In this document: positions 12,301 through 23,387 of the stretch, piece after piece
Numbering within the stretch: position 1 is the stretch's first letter
Layout: every line of letters starts with the position of its first letter
Assembly (NCBI RefSeq): GCF_011397635.1
Contig: NC_064753.1
Coordinates: 40,963,822 to 41,027,821, forward strand
Source of the DNA: Epinephelus fuscoguttatus
Taxonomy: Eukaryota > Chordata > Actinopteri > Perciformes > Serranidae
Direction: 5' to 3'
Length of the DNA: 64,000 nt
Notes under the pieces: generated by a model
The model's input: the letters and a program-made list of their open reading frames with translations, nothing else
Databases searched by the model: none
What the model was told of the DNA's origin: nothing
Program-made: the position numbers and the translations under genes

Positions 12301-15300
12301 AACTTCCGCCCACTCAGACTAGTGAGGTATTAAAAAAAAGAACAGTTTGTTCTTGGATTTTACCGTCTTCTTTCATTTTATGTTTATGCAGATTTAACTT
12401 TTCAGACAAATATCTCCACCCCACAATCACTACCTCAGCTCTACACTTCAGATCAGCTGTTTGGTCTTCACAGAATCACGTGTTGTACACTTTCTACTGA
12501 CATCGACAAACTTAGAAAGAATGCTGCAGTGTTTTAGATTTTCAAATGTTTTTCAGATTGCCACTGGTTTGCATCTGTTTTATTACAGTAAGAAAATCTT
12601 ATAGGGACTTACAGTCAGGATACTGTTGCTTTCATAAAAAAAATCAAACTGTTTTAAGAGATGAAATAATTACCTGATTAAATTACCAGTCAATCAACAG
12701 AAAATTAATTTGCATCCACTCTGAAGTTTGTTAACAGGTTCTAGCCTCTTTAATATGAACAGTACAGCCCTTGTCCACCAAAATTAGCGCATCTACATGG
12801 GTTCTTTAAACACATTACATTAAGATCTGGGAAACGGTGAGGGACATTTTTCGTAATTTTTTGACATTTGATGAACCACACAATTGATCAATTAATCAAG
12901 AAAATAATCAGATTAATAGATGATAAATATTGTCATTTGCAGCCTGAGACCTAAAATATCATAATACTTATAAGAACATGCAAAGTTTTTTGCTTTTCGA
13001 ACTCTTGGCATATGTCCCGTGATACTGCTGTCAACTTGGCAACAAAAAACAGAAGCATCATTGTCTCTCAGTATTGACCAGTATAGGGTGATAAACACTG
13101 GATACTTGTTTTGGCATTTTGGTGCATCTCTGTGAGTTTTTAAAATGGTAAAAGTCAGCACCAGACAGTCATTTCACTGCAGGACAACTGGCTGATTATT
13201 CAGCTTTAGTGGCCTCTAGTGGCTGCTGGTGCTCGTAATCATTAGCGCTGTCCCAGTTCCGGACTACATCCTGACTCTAGGCAGTGCGTGACCAAATTAA
13301 GTTTACTCAAAAAAGTCAGCATGCATATTAAAATACATTTGAATAGGACTGTGCTGTTCATGGACAATATTGAGGCAATGCACAAAAGAACCTGAGCTGG
13401 TAGAGCAGCTGCAGAAAACTCCTAGAAGACAAAAAAAGGGTGTTTTTAAATCTTTAGATAGATATACAGACATGTAATTAATCCTGAAGGAAATGAAGGC
13501 ACCCAGTAGCTTGTTACACAACACAGCGTATGTGTGGCCTCTTTACAAGATGGCGCTGACGTGAGTGGCAGCCTCTCCAGTAGCTCTGTCTCTGTAGTGT
13601 ACTTTATCTTTACTCTTTTCCATTGCTTGTCCACATTTTCATTTTTCTACTGCACACTTTGAGTGGATCTAATTATATCCTATGGATATTGCTACTTCAT
13701 TTCTGCAAGATGGTGGCGGACACCTTGTTTATCCAAAGGAGCAGCTGCTCTCATTTTGAATGACATGGCACACCGACAATGTTTACACTATACCAGAGGA
13801 GCTGAGGCGGCGCTACAGGGGCTGCAGAGCTGGATCTAGCAAGAAAGATGTTTTAGCAGCAGCATTTTAAATCATAATTTGACTGACTTCCAACTGCACT
13901 AAGTATGTTGATTTGTTGTATACTAACTATAAAAACTGAACACAGCAACTTTTTATCTTTTTTTGTTTATCGAGCAGTTTCTGTCATCAGGATTATGTTT
14001 ACATTTTCCTCATCTCCTTCAGTCATATCAAACTTCTTGCAATAATTATAAAAGACTGTAGTAGATGTCTATTTTTAAGACAGGTTTCTCCAAGTCAAGA
14101 CTTAAGAAGCATCTCAATACAAGCTGTGAAAATCCACTGCTGACAGAAGATACTAAAAATCAAATGAAAAGTACATTTATTACACAACATACAAAGCTGC
14201 ATTCAAGAATGTGATGGAAATCTGATTATGATGGTAACTGGCTCAGGACCAGATGACGTGATTCACACTGAATATAATCAGAATGAGTCTGTCAGTGTTA
14301 AAACAGAGACTGTGTTGCAGGCCAGCTGTGAACATCGTGACAGGAACTTACTTCAGCAGCTTGTAGTAAGCGAAGCGGAAGGTTTCCTGCAGCAGGACGG
14401 ACAGCACCACACCGAAGATGAGGAGACCTTTCTGCTGTGCTGGGCTGTCCTTGTTACTGATCTGAACTGAGATGAACCACAACAGGGAGGCCAGCAGCAG
14501 AGACACCAGCCAGAAAAACGCTCTGAGAGGGGAATAAAACACACACGCAATTAGTTATATGAAAAACAGCTCAGACACAGGCATGTGTGACATCAGTGTG
14601 TTACTGAAGTTGATTTCAGTCCAATAGCTACGTCAGTTCTCTTTAAATTTCCAGATGTTGCACAAAGTATACATTGATCTGTTTATGCTTAAATAAACTT
14701 TCCTTAAGGCCTTAGTTGTCACAAACAGCTGTAAATGTGGATGCAGACATGCTGCCTTAACTGTCTAAATAAATGCTCTGAAGTAGGCTATTCCCACAAG
14801 GTATTCACTTTTTTGACTGGCTGTCCATTTTTGGCACATCGGCCTGAAGATCAGGTAAAAAAAATCAGGCTGGAATGTCCTTTACGGCTTACTAAGCAGG
14901 AGACAGCAGAACATTAACATTCATTTCATAGTCATTGACATCATTATATGGCAGGCTACTGCATGTAATGATGTCTTATCTCTGACACAAGACAAGATAA
15001 ACTTTTATTGATCCCTAGAGAAGAGGAGCAGCATAAAGACAGAAACAGCACAGATTAATAGGGTAAAAATAAATACATAATAAGAGGAATATAATACTAA
15101 ATTATGAATGGAATAAAAAAAATCAAGAGCATTTGGAGACAAAACCTACACGATAAAGTAAAAGTAGTGTGATTACTAGCAGCAGAGTCAGCAAGTCTAT
15201 ACAGAGCATACGAAGCTAGCAATATGATTATTTGTCTGTATTAAGAGTTGCAATATAGAATATGATGCAAAAAAATCTATGTAAAAAAATTAACGTTAAA

Positions 15301-17587
15301 ATCTAATAGATTATTATTAGAATCTATTATGTAGCCTATATTCTACGAGATATGAGATATAGCACAAGGTGAAAGCTAAATAATATATAACGTAACACAT
15401 AGATGACCATATGCCAAAGCTATGAAACCAGACTGAACTGAATAGACTGTTTTCAAATATTCTGACAATCCATTTATTGTTTTTGAATGAAATTTCAGTA
15501 AATATTGAATAATGCAACTTCCCTGTGCCAACTGTGACTTTGTCAGATTGTTTAGTCAGAACAACAGTCAACAAAACAAAGATATTCAATTTACAATAGG
15601 TGATTGAAGATACAAAGAGCAAATCTTCACATTTTAGAAGCTAAACAAACACAGATTTAGGCATTTTTGCTTAAAAAAAAATAGGCAACTATATTGATAA
15701 TTGTTTAACTGTTAGCTTAAGCTTTACCTCCATGTTTATAATGTGAGGTGAAACCTTTTGAGAACTTAAGCTAATAAAATAAAATAAAAAAATATCTCTC
15801 TGACACAGTGTCAAAAAACCCAGCTAATTTTGAAACTTTATGCAATAAACATTAACATCTGTCGATACACCGAGCCAGGTCACAAGCCCGCTTCTCTTAA
15901 CATTATTCGTTATTTGTCAGATGCAAAACAATTAGAAGAAGATGTACTTTATTAATCCACGCTTTACACTTGGTCTGAACAGGGATTTGAACCATGCCCC
16001 TATGGACTGAGCTACTGACACCCATAATTTTACAGTGGAAGCAGTCTGTGGCAATTTAATTGTTGTTCTCTGGCTCCCTCCTACAATGCTCCTCCAAAAT
16101 GTCAAAAAGAAAAACACCCAAGTACAAGTGAGAATCCAAGACACTGTGCATGAGTTAAAATATAGGAATAAAATAGAATATAAATTAAACAGAAACATAT
16201 TATTCAAATTAAAACATTGGTAGACTAGTATTCAGTAGTGATGAAATTACTATCATTACACTGTGCAATTGATAAAGTGGTGGATTACTGCAAGATTTTG
16301 ATTAATTTTCGGTAACTTCAACTAAATTGCCACCACGTTAGATACCAAAAGACCTCAGTAATGAAGTAGGGCTGCCACTAACGATTATTTTCATTGTCGA
16401 CTAATCTGTCGATTATTTCTTCAATTAGTCGACTAATCATTTCATCGAAAAATGTGTTAAAATGTTGAAAAATGTCGGTCTGTCTCGCCCAAACCCCAAA
16501 ATTACATCATCTAATGTCTTGTTTCGTACTCACTTTAGTTCACTGTCATGGAAGAGTGTGTAAAGCTGCCAATATCTGAACATAAGAAGCTGCAGTAAGA
16601 GTATTTTGGGGTACTTTTATAGTACTATTCTATGAAAAATGACTCAAACCGATTAGTCAACTACTAAAATAGTCACCGATTATTTTAATAGTCGATTAGT
16701 CATCGATTAGTCGACTAATCGTTGCAGCCCTATAACGAAGTAAGCCAACACTGTGGCACCTTACGTTATTTATCTACTATACTGTTAATAACACTGGCCT
16801 TTTTCTAATAAGTTAATATGTTGTTAACAGTTACAGTTAGCTCCAACCAAGTTAATGCAAGAAAATGTGTATCTTTGATAATAATATACCAAAGTAGCTG
16901 TGAACTACTCACGTTTAGTCAAGTTTGTTCATAGTTTTAGGTAAATGAGCACAACCTGTGCAGCCCATTAAAACCTTTACGTTTCTATTATCGGACACAA
17001 TAAAGGTGATCATATTTGGCCCTTCTCTCGACATCATCTTTATCGTTTCCTAAATTGCTGTAAACCGAACAGACCTCTGAGCATAATAAATACAGCTTCT
17101 TGTCCAACAGTTATGAATTAACAGTTAGCTAGTTAACGTTGTCTTTGAATTAAAAGCTAAGATACATTGTTTAAACCCTAACGCTGGATATTTGAACTAT
17201 TGTCACTAATGTGTGTAATGTGCGAGAACTACCCTAAATGGCTGAATGTATCTAACTGTATGAGATATAAGAGAGAAACTATCAAGATGCCCGAAAATGG
17301 AAGCTAACGGTAGCGGCTAACGTTAGCTAATGAAGCGGTCTGTTAGCTAAAAGCTAGCTCCGCCTAACACTAGGTTTTATCTGATTAAACGCCATATTGG
17401 TGTCAGTATCACCTTGATATAATGAAGATAACTTCACTATCACCCTGCTTTGATAAATTTAGACTAACTCTCACCCTGCTATGAGGAAAATGACCCTCAG
17501 CGGCTCCCGGGCGATGGTAAACAGGAACAGAGCGATAGCTGGGCCGAAGGCGATGAAGGTGCAGCCGAAAAATACCGCCGCCGTCAT
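9304..17587 (-). CDS. aph1b: APH-1 gamma-secretase subunit (aph1b type), 6 coding exons
   Basis: Exons in transcript order: 17587-17475, 14522-14352, 11501-11428, 10740-10618, 10419-10292, 9471-9304. All junctions are GT-AG and phases join to 258 aa plus TAA, the usual APH-1 length. APH-1 is the seven-pass scaffold of gamma-secretase, working with presenilin, nicastrin and PEN-2 in intramembrane cleavage of Notch, APP and similar substrates. Visible marks are the N-terminus MTAAVFFGCTFIAFGPAIAL, the GxxxG-type helix SGLGFGFMSGAFS, and the two conserved membrane histidines in GIHGDS and VISHLVVS. The tail KLCLTCKDKDFLL matches the APH1B rather than the APH1A branch. The ATG at 17587 starts the conserved N-terminus and opens a CpG-containing region. 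Introns hold a SINE, an 'AGGGCTGC' element and a 401 bp transposon. Nothing suggests a pseudogene. Confidence 0.95.
9604..9797 (-). mobile_element. tRNA-derived SINE, family A (minus)
   Basis: Read on the minus strand, the head resembles a tRNA: an A-box-like region around 'GGCTTAGTGGTAGAGCAGG' and a perfect B-box GGTTCGAATCC at 9732-9722. It ends in an A-rich tail (T-rich on plus, 9608-9630). It lies in aph1b intron 5. A second copy is at 30379-30566. Confidence 0.8.
11921..12321. mobile_element. 401 bp non-autonomous DNA transposon with 9 bp target duplication
   Basis: The sequence starts TAGTCTCGCTCACC and ends CCCACTCAGACTA, short imperfect inverted ends. It is flanked by identical 'gtgaggtat' at 11912-11920 and 12322-12330. 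It sits in aph1b intron 2 and has no transposase. The interior is richer in GC and CpG than the host intron. Confidence 0.8.
12640..12960. repeat. Degenerate 'attaatca' interspersed repeat
   Basis: Blocks such as 'gattaaattaccagtcaatcaacag' cut by substitutions, and 'caattgatcaattaatcaag', match the general pattern at 845-1200, 30776-31010 and 31720-31975. It is probably a decayed DNA transposon in aph1b intron 2. Confidence 0.45.
13535..13870 (+). pseudogene. LINE 5' coding remnant
   Basis: A plus-strand stretch at about 13780-13860 reads 'YTIPEELRRRYRGCRAG', similar to the segment preceding the endonuclease domain in fish LINEs ('RRRYRGCRAG'). It is preceded by 'aagatggcgctgacg' and 'aagatggtggcgga' motifs typical of LINE 5' regions. 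Very short and degenerate; in aph1b intron 2. Confidence 0.45.
14990..15060. repeat. Interspersed repeat, 'acttttattgatccct' type
   Basis: The phrase 'gacaagataaacttttattgatcccta' (here split by my reading into two parts) is a common fish LINE-tail motif; a related piece lies at 35163-35230. It sits in aph1b intron 1. Confidence 0.5.
16368..16731. mobile_element. 364 bp hAT-like MITE with AGGGCTGC ends
   Basis: The left terminus is AGGGCTGCC and the right terminus is GCAGCCCT. Sub-terminal 'gtcgactaat' and 'cgattagtc' motifs are repeated in inverted orientation at both ends. Flanks carry 'aatgaagt' on the left and, two bases away on the right, 'aacgaagt', a probable diverged 8 bp target duplication as expected for hAT elements. 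It lies in aph1b intron 1. Confidence 0.75.
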
Positions 17588-17790
17588 TTTGGTCTCTTTA
17601 TGGGGGGAAATCAGCGGCCAGCAGCGCGAACACAAGCGCCTTGTCTTGTTCCTTTAACCGTGGATATAACGATGTTTGTCTTTCAAATTTTCAACCGTAG
17701 CCAGCTGGTGTAGTGGATGGTTTCCTCAACTTCCACCTCCACTAGCGTGTCACATGACCGAGGGAAAGCGCTGTCTTCTTCTTCTTGAGT
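17588..17790 (-). promoter_or_regulatory. aph1b: aph1b promoter / 5' UTR
   Basis: The sequence upstream of the ATG is locally GC- and CpG-rich with no TATA box at the expected spacing, consistent with a housekeeping promoter. A perfectly palindromic-core E-box, GTCACATGAC, lies at 17749-17758, about 160 bp before the start codon. It resembles the CLEAR/M-box sites bound by MITF/TFE factors. Confidence 0.45.
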
Positions 17791-19046
17791 TTTAGCGACA
17801 GTTGGTAACCAGCTCATTACCGCCACCTACTGCTTCGGAGTGCGGACCAGCGATTTACCAACATTAATCCTGTTTGTTTGAAGTCAAGGATGACAGGTTC
17901 ATTCATGTTTTGTCTTCTTTTATATGTTGCCTTTCTTGTTCATACTTATTTACTTTTAATCAGTGGTACAATTCAACTGGCAACCCTACTTCCTGTAGGG
18001 GAGAGCGCAGCCCTCAAAGCATTTTCTCTGTAGACCACCATTACATGTCTATAAAATTGTTGACAGAACACCTCCAACTGCAAACAAGGTCAATTAGCAG
18101 TCTTTCTGTCCTGATTTTAGTCATGGTGGTTTTATATTTGTTAAACTTTCCTCAAGCCAAAAAAAGCAATTTAAAAGTCTACGATGTCATCACAATGGGA
18201 AGTCTACAAGCCGAGCAGGAATTTGCGGGCAGAGCCAGCGGGAGAAACTAGAAAACTTTTTTGGCATGTGTGCCAGGCAAGCAATTACATTGGAATGATT
18301 AGGCACCATTTTGGTGTCCAGTATCTAGTTATTATTAAAACCTATGCATGAAACTTATTATGCATATGGTCTGTGATGCTCCCTCTCTGCTGACCAAAGG
18401 ACAAACTGATGTCTCATACTTAACATTATTTCATACTGTTTTAATTAAATTAATTGATCAATGGTTATTGAATTGTTTTAACTACATGTATATATTTTTG
18501 GGAGTTTATTGTGGTCCTTGCTTTTAATATGCAGTGTTGGGTAAGCTACTTGGAAGATGAAGTGAGCTAAGCTACCAGCTACTCTACATCAAAATGAAGT
18601 TTCACTACACTGAAGCCATCCCCAGAGAAACGTAGCAAGCCAAGCTATAAGAAAATGGCAAAAGTAGCTTGCTACCTGCAAAGCTAATTTTATTTTTTGT
18701 TTTGAGTGTGGGGTAAACTGTCCCTTTTAATAGCCTAACATAAAAATAATAAGAAACGTATGCATTTAAATGCCTTCTCAAAACCTTTTTAAAAGCCTGA
18801 TATTGTTGTTAGTTTCATTTTTACACTTCTAATACTGTCTATTATCCATTTAATTCATTTTTTTGAAAATTATTTTCAAGTTATTCTATTCTGTTGCATT
18901 TTATTCTACTTAATTTTTATATGTTTAATTTCATGGCTTGTCTCACATTTACCATTTGTAAACCCGAATTATGTTAATCTTGATGGTTGAAAACTCCTCT
19001 ATGTTCTGTCTATTATTTCTATGACACACTCAAAAGCACCACATGA
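17791..19046. other. Intergenic gap between aph1b and tnni2
   Basis: This AT-rich interval holds no supported gene. An open frame at 17874-18251 (plus) has no recognisable domain. A phrase around 18600-18690 ('agctacttgg', 'aagtagcttgctacct') looks like an old interspersed repeat. Confidence 0.5.
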
Positions 19047-19056
19047 TTTATTTATT
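19047..19056 (-). terminator. tnni2: Tandem poly(A) signals of tnni2
   Basis: Two overlapping AATAAA hexamers (minus strand) lie about 91-100 nt after the tnni2 stop codon. A TGTGT motif follows within 30-45 nt as a downstream element. They predict a very short 3' UTR. Confidence 0.7.
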
Positions 19057-19146
19057 CCGTCATTTATACACATTGCCAACAGCATAGACTCACATAACAC
19101 AGAGAAATGAATAATACTGGTCAACAGAAGAACAACACACTGATGT

Positions 19147-22100
19147 TTAAGCTTCTGTCTCAAACATCTTCTTCCTGCCGCCCATCCCAGCCTTGTCTTC
19201 AATGTTCTTCCTCCAGTCGCCTGTTTGTTTCTCCTGCAAAGACACACATGCAAAAGATGCAGCAGGCTCACATCACAAATAATAAATAGTTGAAATGCTC
19301 TTATTAATTTGTGTTTGAGGAATTATGATTTTCAGTCTGTTCTGTTGTTGTATTTTTATGCCAATGTTTGATTTCAGAGATGGACACAAATAAATTTACT
19401 CAGTTCAACCCAAACTAAATGTAATCATGCTGTAATTGTCCTTTAATGTAAAATCTGAAGCACGCACCTCCTCTTTCACCTCCTTCTTGACCTGCTTCAG
19501 GTTGGCTCTCAGGTCCATAGACACTTTGTGTTTGGAGCCCAGCAGAGCAGCCAGCATGGCATCAGCCGACATCCGCACCTTCTTCAGGGCCGGCTTCTTA
19601 AACTTCCCATTCAGATCCTGAACCATCAGCTTCAGGTCATCGATCTGACAGAAGAGAGAGTTACTTTGAAATATAAAATAAATATATATAATATAAAACA
19701 TGGTGTAGCTGTTAATGTGGGCTGTGGAAACAGAAAATAACATTGGTTTAAAAAAAAAAAACACCTTTGGCAGGAAGTCAAACTTGAAAAAGACATACCT
19801 CCTTGTTGGACTTCTTCACTTTGATCTCCATGTCGTATCGCTCATCATCCACCAAATCAATCTGCTTATGAAGTTTCCGGCACAGCTCCTGATTGTTATA
19901 ATAGACAGGAAAACAGGTGTGACAAACATAGCCAACGTAACAAGCAGGGGATCCATTCTTTCTATATTTTATGTTACAAAGCCAATTTTCTGTCACCTCC
20001 TATAGTCTGTGTTTAATTAGTGTGTGTTTGAATATAACAGGAAAAACAAATCTGAAAAATTAATTCAGCATGTAGGTGTTGTATTTTTAAAATTTTAACT
20101 GCATATGTCATAACATTTACATATATCCTTCCATCCGTTTTCAACCGCTTATCTGAAGCCGGGTCGTTGGGGCAGCAGGCTGAGCAAAACACCCCTGACA
20201 TTGTACCCAGGCCAGACAGAGTATGTAATCCCTCAAGCATGTTCTGGGTCTGCCCCGGGGCCTCCTTCCATTTAGACCTACATATCATCTTATAAAGTTT
20301 TTGGGGAACATCAAGCAGAGTTTCTTTTCTTCTTTTCTGATTCATTTTAGTCAATATTCCTTCTCTTTTATCTCTGTTTTTGGTCTCCACCAACTTTCTG
20401 GGGAAATAGCTGTCTCTTTACCTGCTAAATGCTCCACCAGCTCAGGCTGTTATCATGCACCGTTCATATGTCCATCCATTCATCCAACCATTTTCATCTG
20501 CTTATCCAGGGCCAGGTCGCAGGGGTGGCAGGCTGAGCAAAGCACCCCAGACGCCCTTCTCCCCAGCAACACTTTCCAGCTCCTCCTGGGGGACCCCAAG
20601 GTGTTCCCAGGCCAGATGAGATGTGTAATCCCTCCAGCATGTTCTGGGTCTGCCCTGGAGCCTCCTACCAGTGGGATGTGCCTGGAACACCTCTAACGGA
20701 AGGCGCCCAGGAGGCATCCTGATCAGATGCCAGGACCACCTCAGTGGATCCCTTTTTCACACGAAGGAGCAGCGGCTCTACTCCGAGCTCCCTCCGGATG
20801 TCCAAGCTCTTCCCCCTATTTCTGAGGCTGAGCACAGCCACGCCTACGGAAAAAACTCATTTCGGCTGCTTGTGTCCGTGACCTCGTTCTTTCGATCACT
20901 ACCCAGAGCTCATGACCACAGGTGAGGATTGGGATGTGGATCGACCAGTAAAACGTAACAGTCGCGGACTGTTCATGTGTATATCAACAAAAATGAATGC
21001 ACCACAATTCTTATAACCCATGTAATCCCGAGCCAGTAATTCATATATAAATCATGTAACTGTAAAAGCTGCAATCATGTGACCAATGTGCTGACAAGAG
21101 CAAGGAAGGAAGTAGCGTAAAATCCACATAAAGAGGCATGTTGGGGTGGTGGATGGGTCAAATAAACACATAACTTTCACACAGGAAAGTGGAGTTTGTG
21201 TCAAACCAGGTGAACTTACTTGAATGAGGTGAGTTACTTTATGGTACATCATCAATCAGCCATGTTTCTTAACCTAACCTACGTAACTTTACAGTAAGTA
21301 TGTATATAGGCACATTATGGCACAATGAGCCCCTGGGCCTGGAAGTGGAGAAAGCCCCCCTTTCTCCCCAGGGCTAAAGTCCTGTACAAAAACTGATGGG
21401 ATGATACACTGTCTTAAAATGTCTTATGATGATTTCGAAAGAAATCAAAGTGAATGTTTAGGCAATTCCTTAAGTTTCTAGTTTTTCTAGGACTTGTGGG
21501 GCTGTGTTACTGACATGATGACCACGCCCTTTGACAAAAAATACAAAGTTGGTGAGGGCGCAGCAACTTCATGCAGAGACTCTGCTTAGGGCCCCCCTGA
21601 GCCCTTGAGCTGTTTTGAAATACACCCTTTTGTATGTGAGGTGATGGCGCCCTACCATGTTTCCTTTCCTTATCCTAACCTCTGCAGCTTTATTTTCCTG
21701 GACCTAACTTTGCGTTAAGTATGAAATTTTACGTTAAGTATGTAACATGATGAAGCTCAACCATGATTCTTTTCCTAAACTTAACATAAGCGGTAAAGGC
21801 ACTAACTTGAACTGTTGTATGAGGATACACTCACCAGCCTGTCTCTAACTGTGTCTGTCTGTCATCACAGGAAACTCTTTTGGCATTGACAGCTGGAGGA
21901 AAATCCCAAGAGAGACTATAGGGATTCACCCGAGCTAAAATTAGAAGACAGGCCTGTTTTCTTTTTGTAGTTTTTTTGCGTTCAGCAACAGAAGCTCCCG
22001 TGGGATTATCGTTTTCCCATGAGGCACTAGTGTCAAATACTCGTGGGAGCTGTTGCTGAATGCTGAAAAATAAACAAAATATTTGTTAAAGTAATATGTG

Positions 22101-23276
22101 TTCAAATGTTTGGGTCAAGTACAGTAGTACCTGCTCAGTTAGCTCTACGGCTTCTACAGTTCTGTATCTTCAGCCATGTTTGTATGGAGGCTGCAGTGAT
22201 TCTGACCTCCACCCAGCTTCCAAGGTGATGGTGGTGGTTTACCTGGAGCTCCTGCATGGAGCCTGGGATGGAGAGGGCGGGACAGTTCTCCTCCATGTGC
22301 TTCATTTTTTGCCTTTGGGCCTCCTGCGCCTCCTCCTCTAGCATCGCCTCGCCGATCTGCAGCAGCAAGCTCTGAGAGGACAGAGAGGAGGAGAAGAAGG
22401 TTCAGTACCACATCATACCTGTGGAGTCTTGATCACGGGTTTATGTTTTTAGATGAGCAGAAACTGCTTTTCAACCATCAATTAAAAACATGGAAATACT
22501 GGCCAATGTTTGTACGTAGTCACAGATCAGAAATACACTGGACTTAAGCCTAAAGTGCTGGTAAAATGTCGGAGGCTGAGACGTTTATGACACCACAACA
22601 TTCAAAGGTTTCAGACAAGCCCGGTCTCACTCCACGGCAAGCAACAAAGGGCCGCGGGTTGAGCTGAACCCAGGCTGCTGCAAAGGACTCAGCCTATGGT
22701 GTGTACGCTCTACTGGGTGAGCTAGACATCATCCCCACTTTTACTTACTTCTATGACACTAGAATACGGTTTTGAATGTTAGTAAATGTGGGATCTAAGT
22801 CCCTCCCACAGTCTGGGGCTTTAAGGGATCACAAGTCAAAAAAGGTAAAGGACCACTGACCAACATCCTCATGAAGGCTGTTTGGAAGTAAAATGTATTT
22901 GCATATATAGCTTGTGTGTGAAACAAAATGTCTGAGGTCCTCATTCATATCATTTTGCATCACATATCTATTATAATGTATTGTTTTCATATTTCTCCTA
23001 TAAAACACTTGGTAAACTGCTGTATAGTAGGTACAGTTAGCGATATTTCAGTTCTTACCAACATGTTCAGTTTTTAAAACACGGTCTCTGAAAATTTAAA
23101 AGACAGGCCTTCATCAACACCATCTTACTCTACCTTGAGCTGATTCCTCCGGCTCGACGACATCTTTTTCCTTTAGAGAAACAGAGAAAGGAAGAAGGAA
23201 AATAATTAAGAGTCATTCTGTAAGTTCTGTAGATTCAGAAAGTCTCCTCAGTTCAGATCGGGACTTACTCTGCCAT
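19147..23276 (-). CDS. tnni2: Troponin I, fast skeletal type, 6 coding exons
   Basis: Exons in transcript order: 23276-23269, 23170-23134, 22371-22243, 19888-19799, 19644-19468, 19233-19147. They join in phase to 175 aa plus TAA. Troponin I is the inhibitory subunit of the thin-filament troponin complex: it blocks actomyosin at low calcium and is released by troponin C. Seen in order: short N-terminus [16 protein letters not shown], the troponin-C/T binding helices ([15 protein letters not shown], then [16 protein letters not shown]), the inhibitory and switch region ([28 protein letters not shown]), and the C-terminal mobile domain [20 protein letters not shown]. The lack of a cardiac N-terminal extension and the fish-type 'KKM-SSSRR' start favour tnni2; which of the several fish paralogues is not resolved. 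The first coding exon carries only eight coding bases. Confidence 0.94.
20130..20275 (-). pseudogene. LINE 3' end fragment (minus)
   Basis: This is the 3' tail of the same LINE family as the copy at 4.0-4.9 kb, in reverse. It translates to pieces such as '[19 protein letters not shown]' and ends at the 'atccatccgttttcaaccgctta' tail (reverse orientation). It lies in tnni2 intron 3. Confidence 0.7.
20475..20960 (-). pseudogene. LINE reverse transcriptase 3' fragment (minus)
   Basis: A second, longer piece of the same LINE family. Minus-strand reading gives '[20 protein letters not shown]', then, after a frame break, '[19 protein letters not shown]', 'RPRTCWRDY' and '[16 protein letters not shown]'. 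It is missing the 5' region and has frameshifts. With the fragment just to its left it shows two independent insertions, or one duplicated insertion, in tnni2 intron 3. Confidence 0.8.
21968..22072. repeat. Short hairpin (inverted repeat)
   Basis: 'gcgttcagcaacag-aagctcccgtgg' at the left pairs with 'gggagctgttgctgaatgc' at the right, with a loop of about 45 bp. It could be a tiny MITE in tnni2 intron 3. Confidence 0.6.
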
Positions 23277-23330
23277 CCTGACTGCAGCTGATTCCTGACA
23301 GATGGGTGGAAATACCAGAGCTTTCTGGTC

Positions 23331-23340
23331 CCTTTATAGG
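23331..23340 (-). promoter_or_regulatory. tnni2: TATA/CArG box of tnni2
   Basis: The minus strand reads CCTATAAAGG, which is both a TATA box and a perfect CC(A/T)6GG CArG box. It lies about 55-64 bp before the start codon, predicting a 5' UTR of roughly 25-35 nt. An E-box CAGCTG lies at 23285-23290, and others lie upstream at about 23453 and 23712, fitting a muscle promoter. Confidence 0.65.
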
Positions 23341-23348
23341 TTCAGTGT

Positions 23349-23352
23349 GTGC

Positions 23353-23385
<33 letters not shown>
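23349..23385. repeat. (GT)n microsatellite
   Basis: About 18 GT units lie directly upstream of the tnni2 TATA box. Confidence 0.9.

Positions 23386-23387
<2 letters not shown>

Noticed and set aside
22620-22735. Possible additional tRNA-like SINE (minus)
   Set aside because: The expected B-box is replaced by unrelated bases and the body does not match the other copies well enough.
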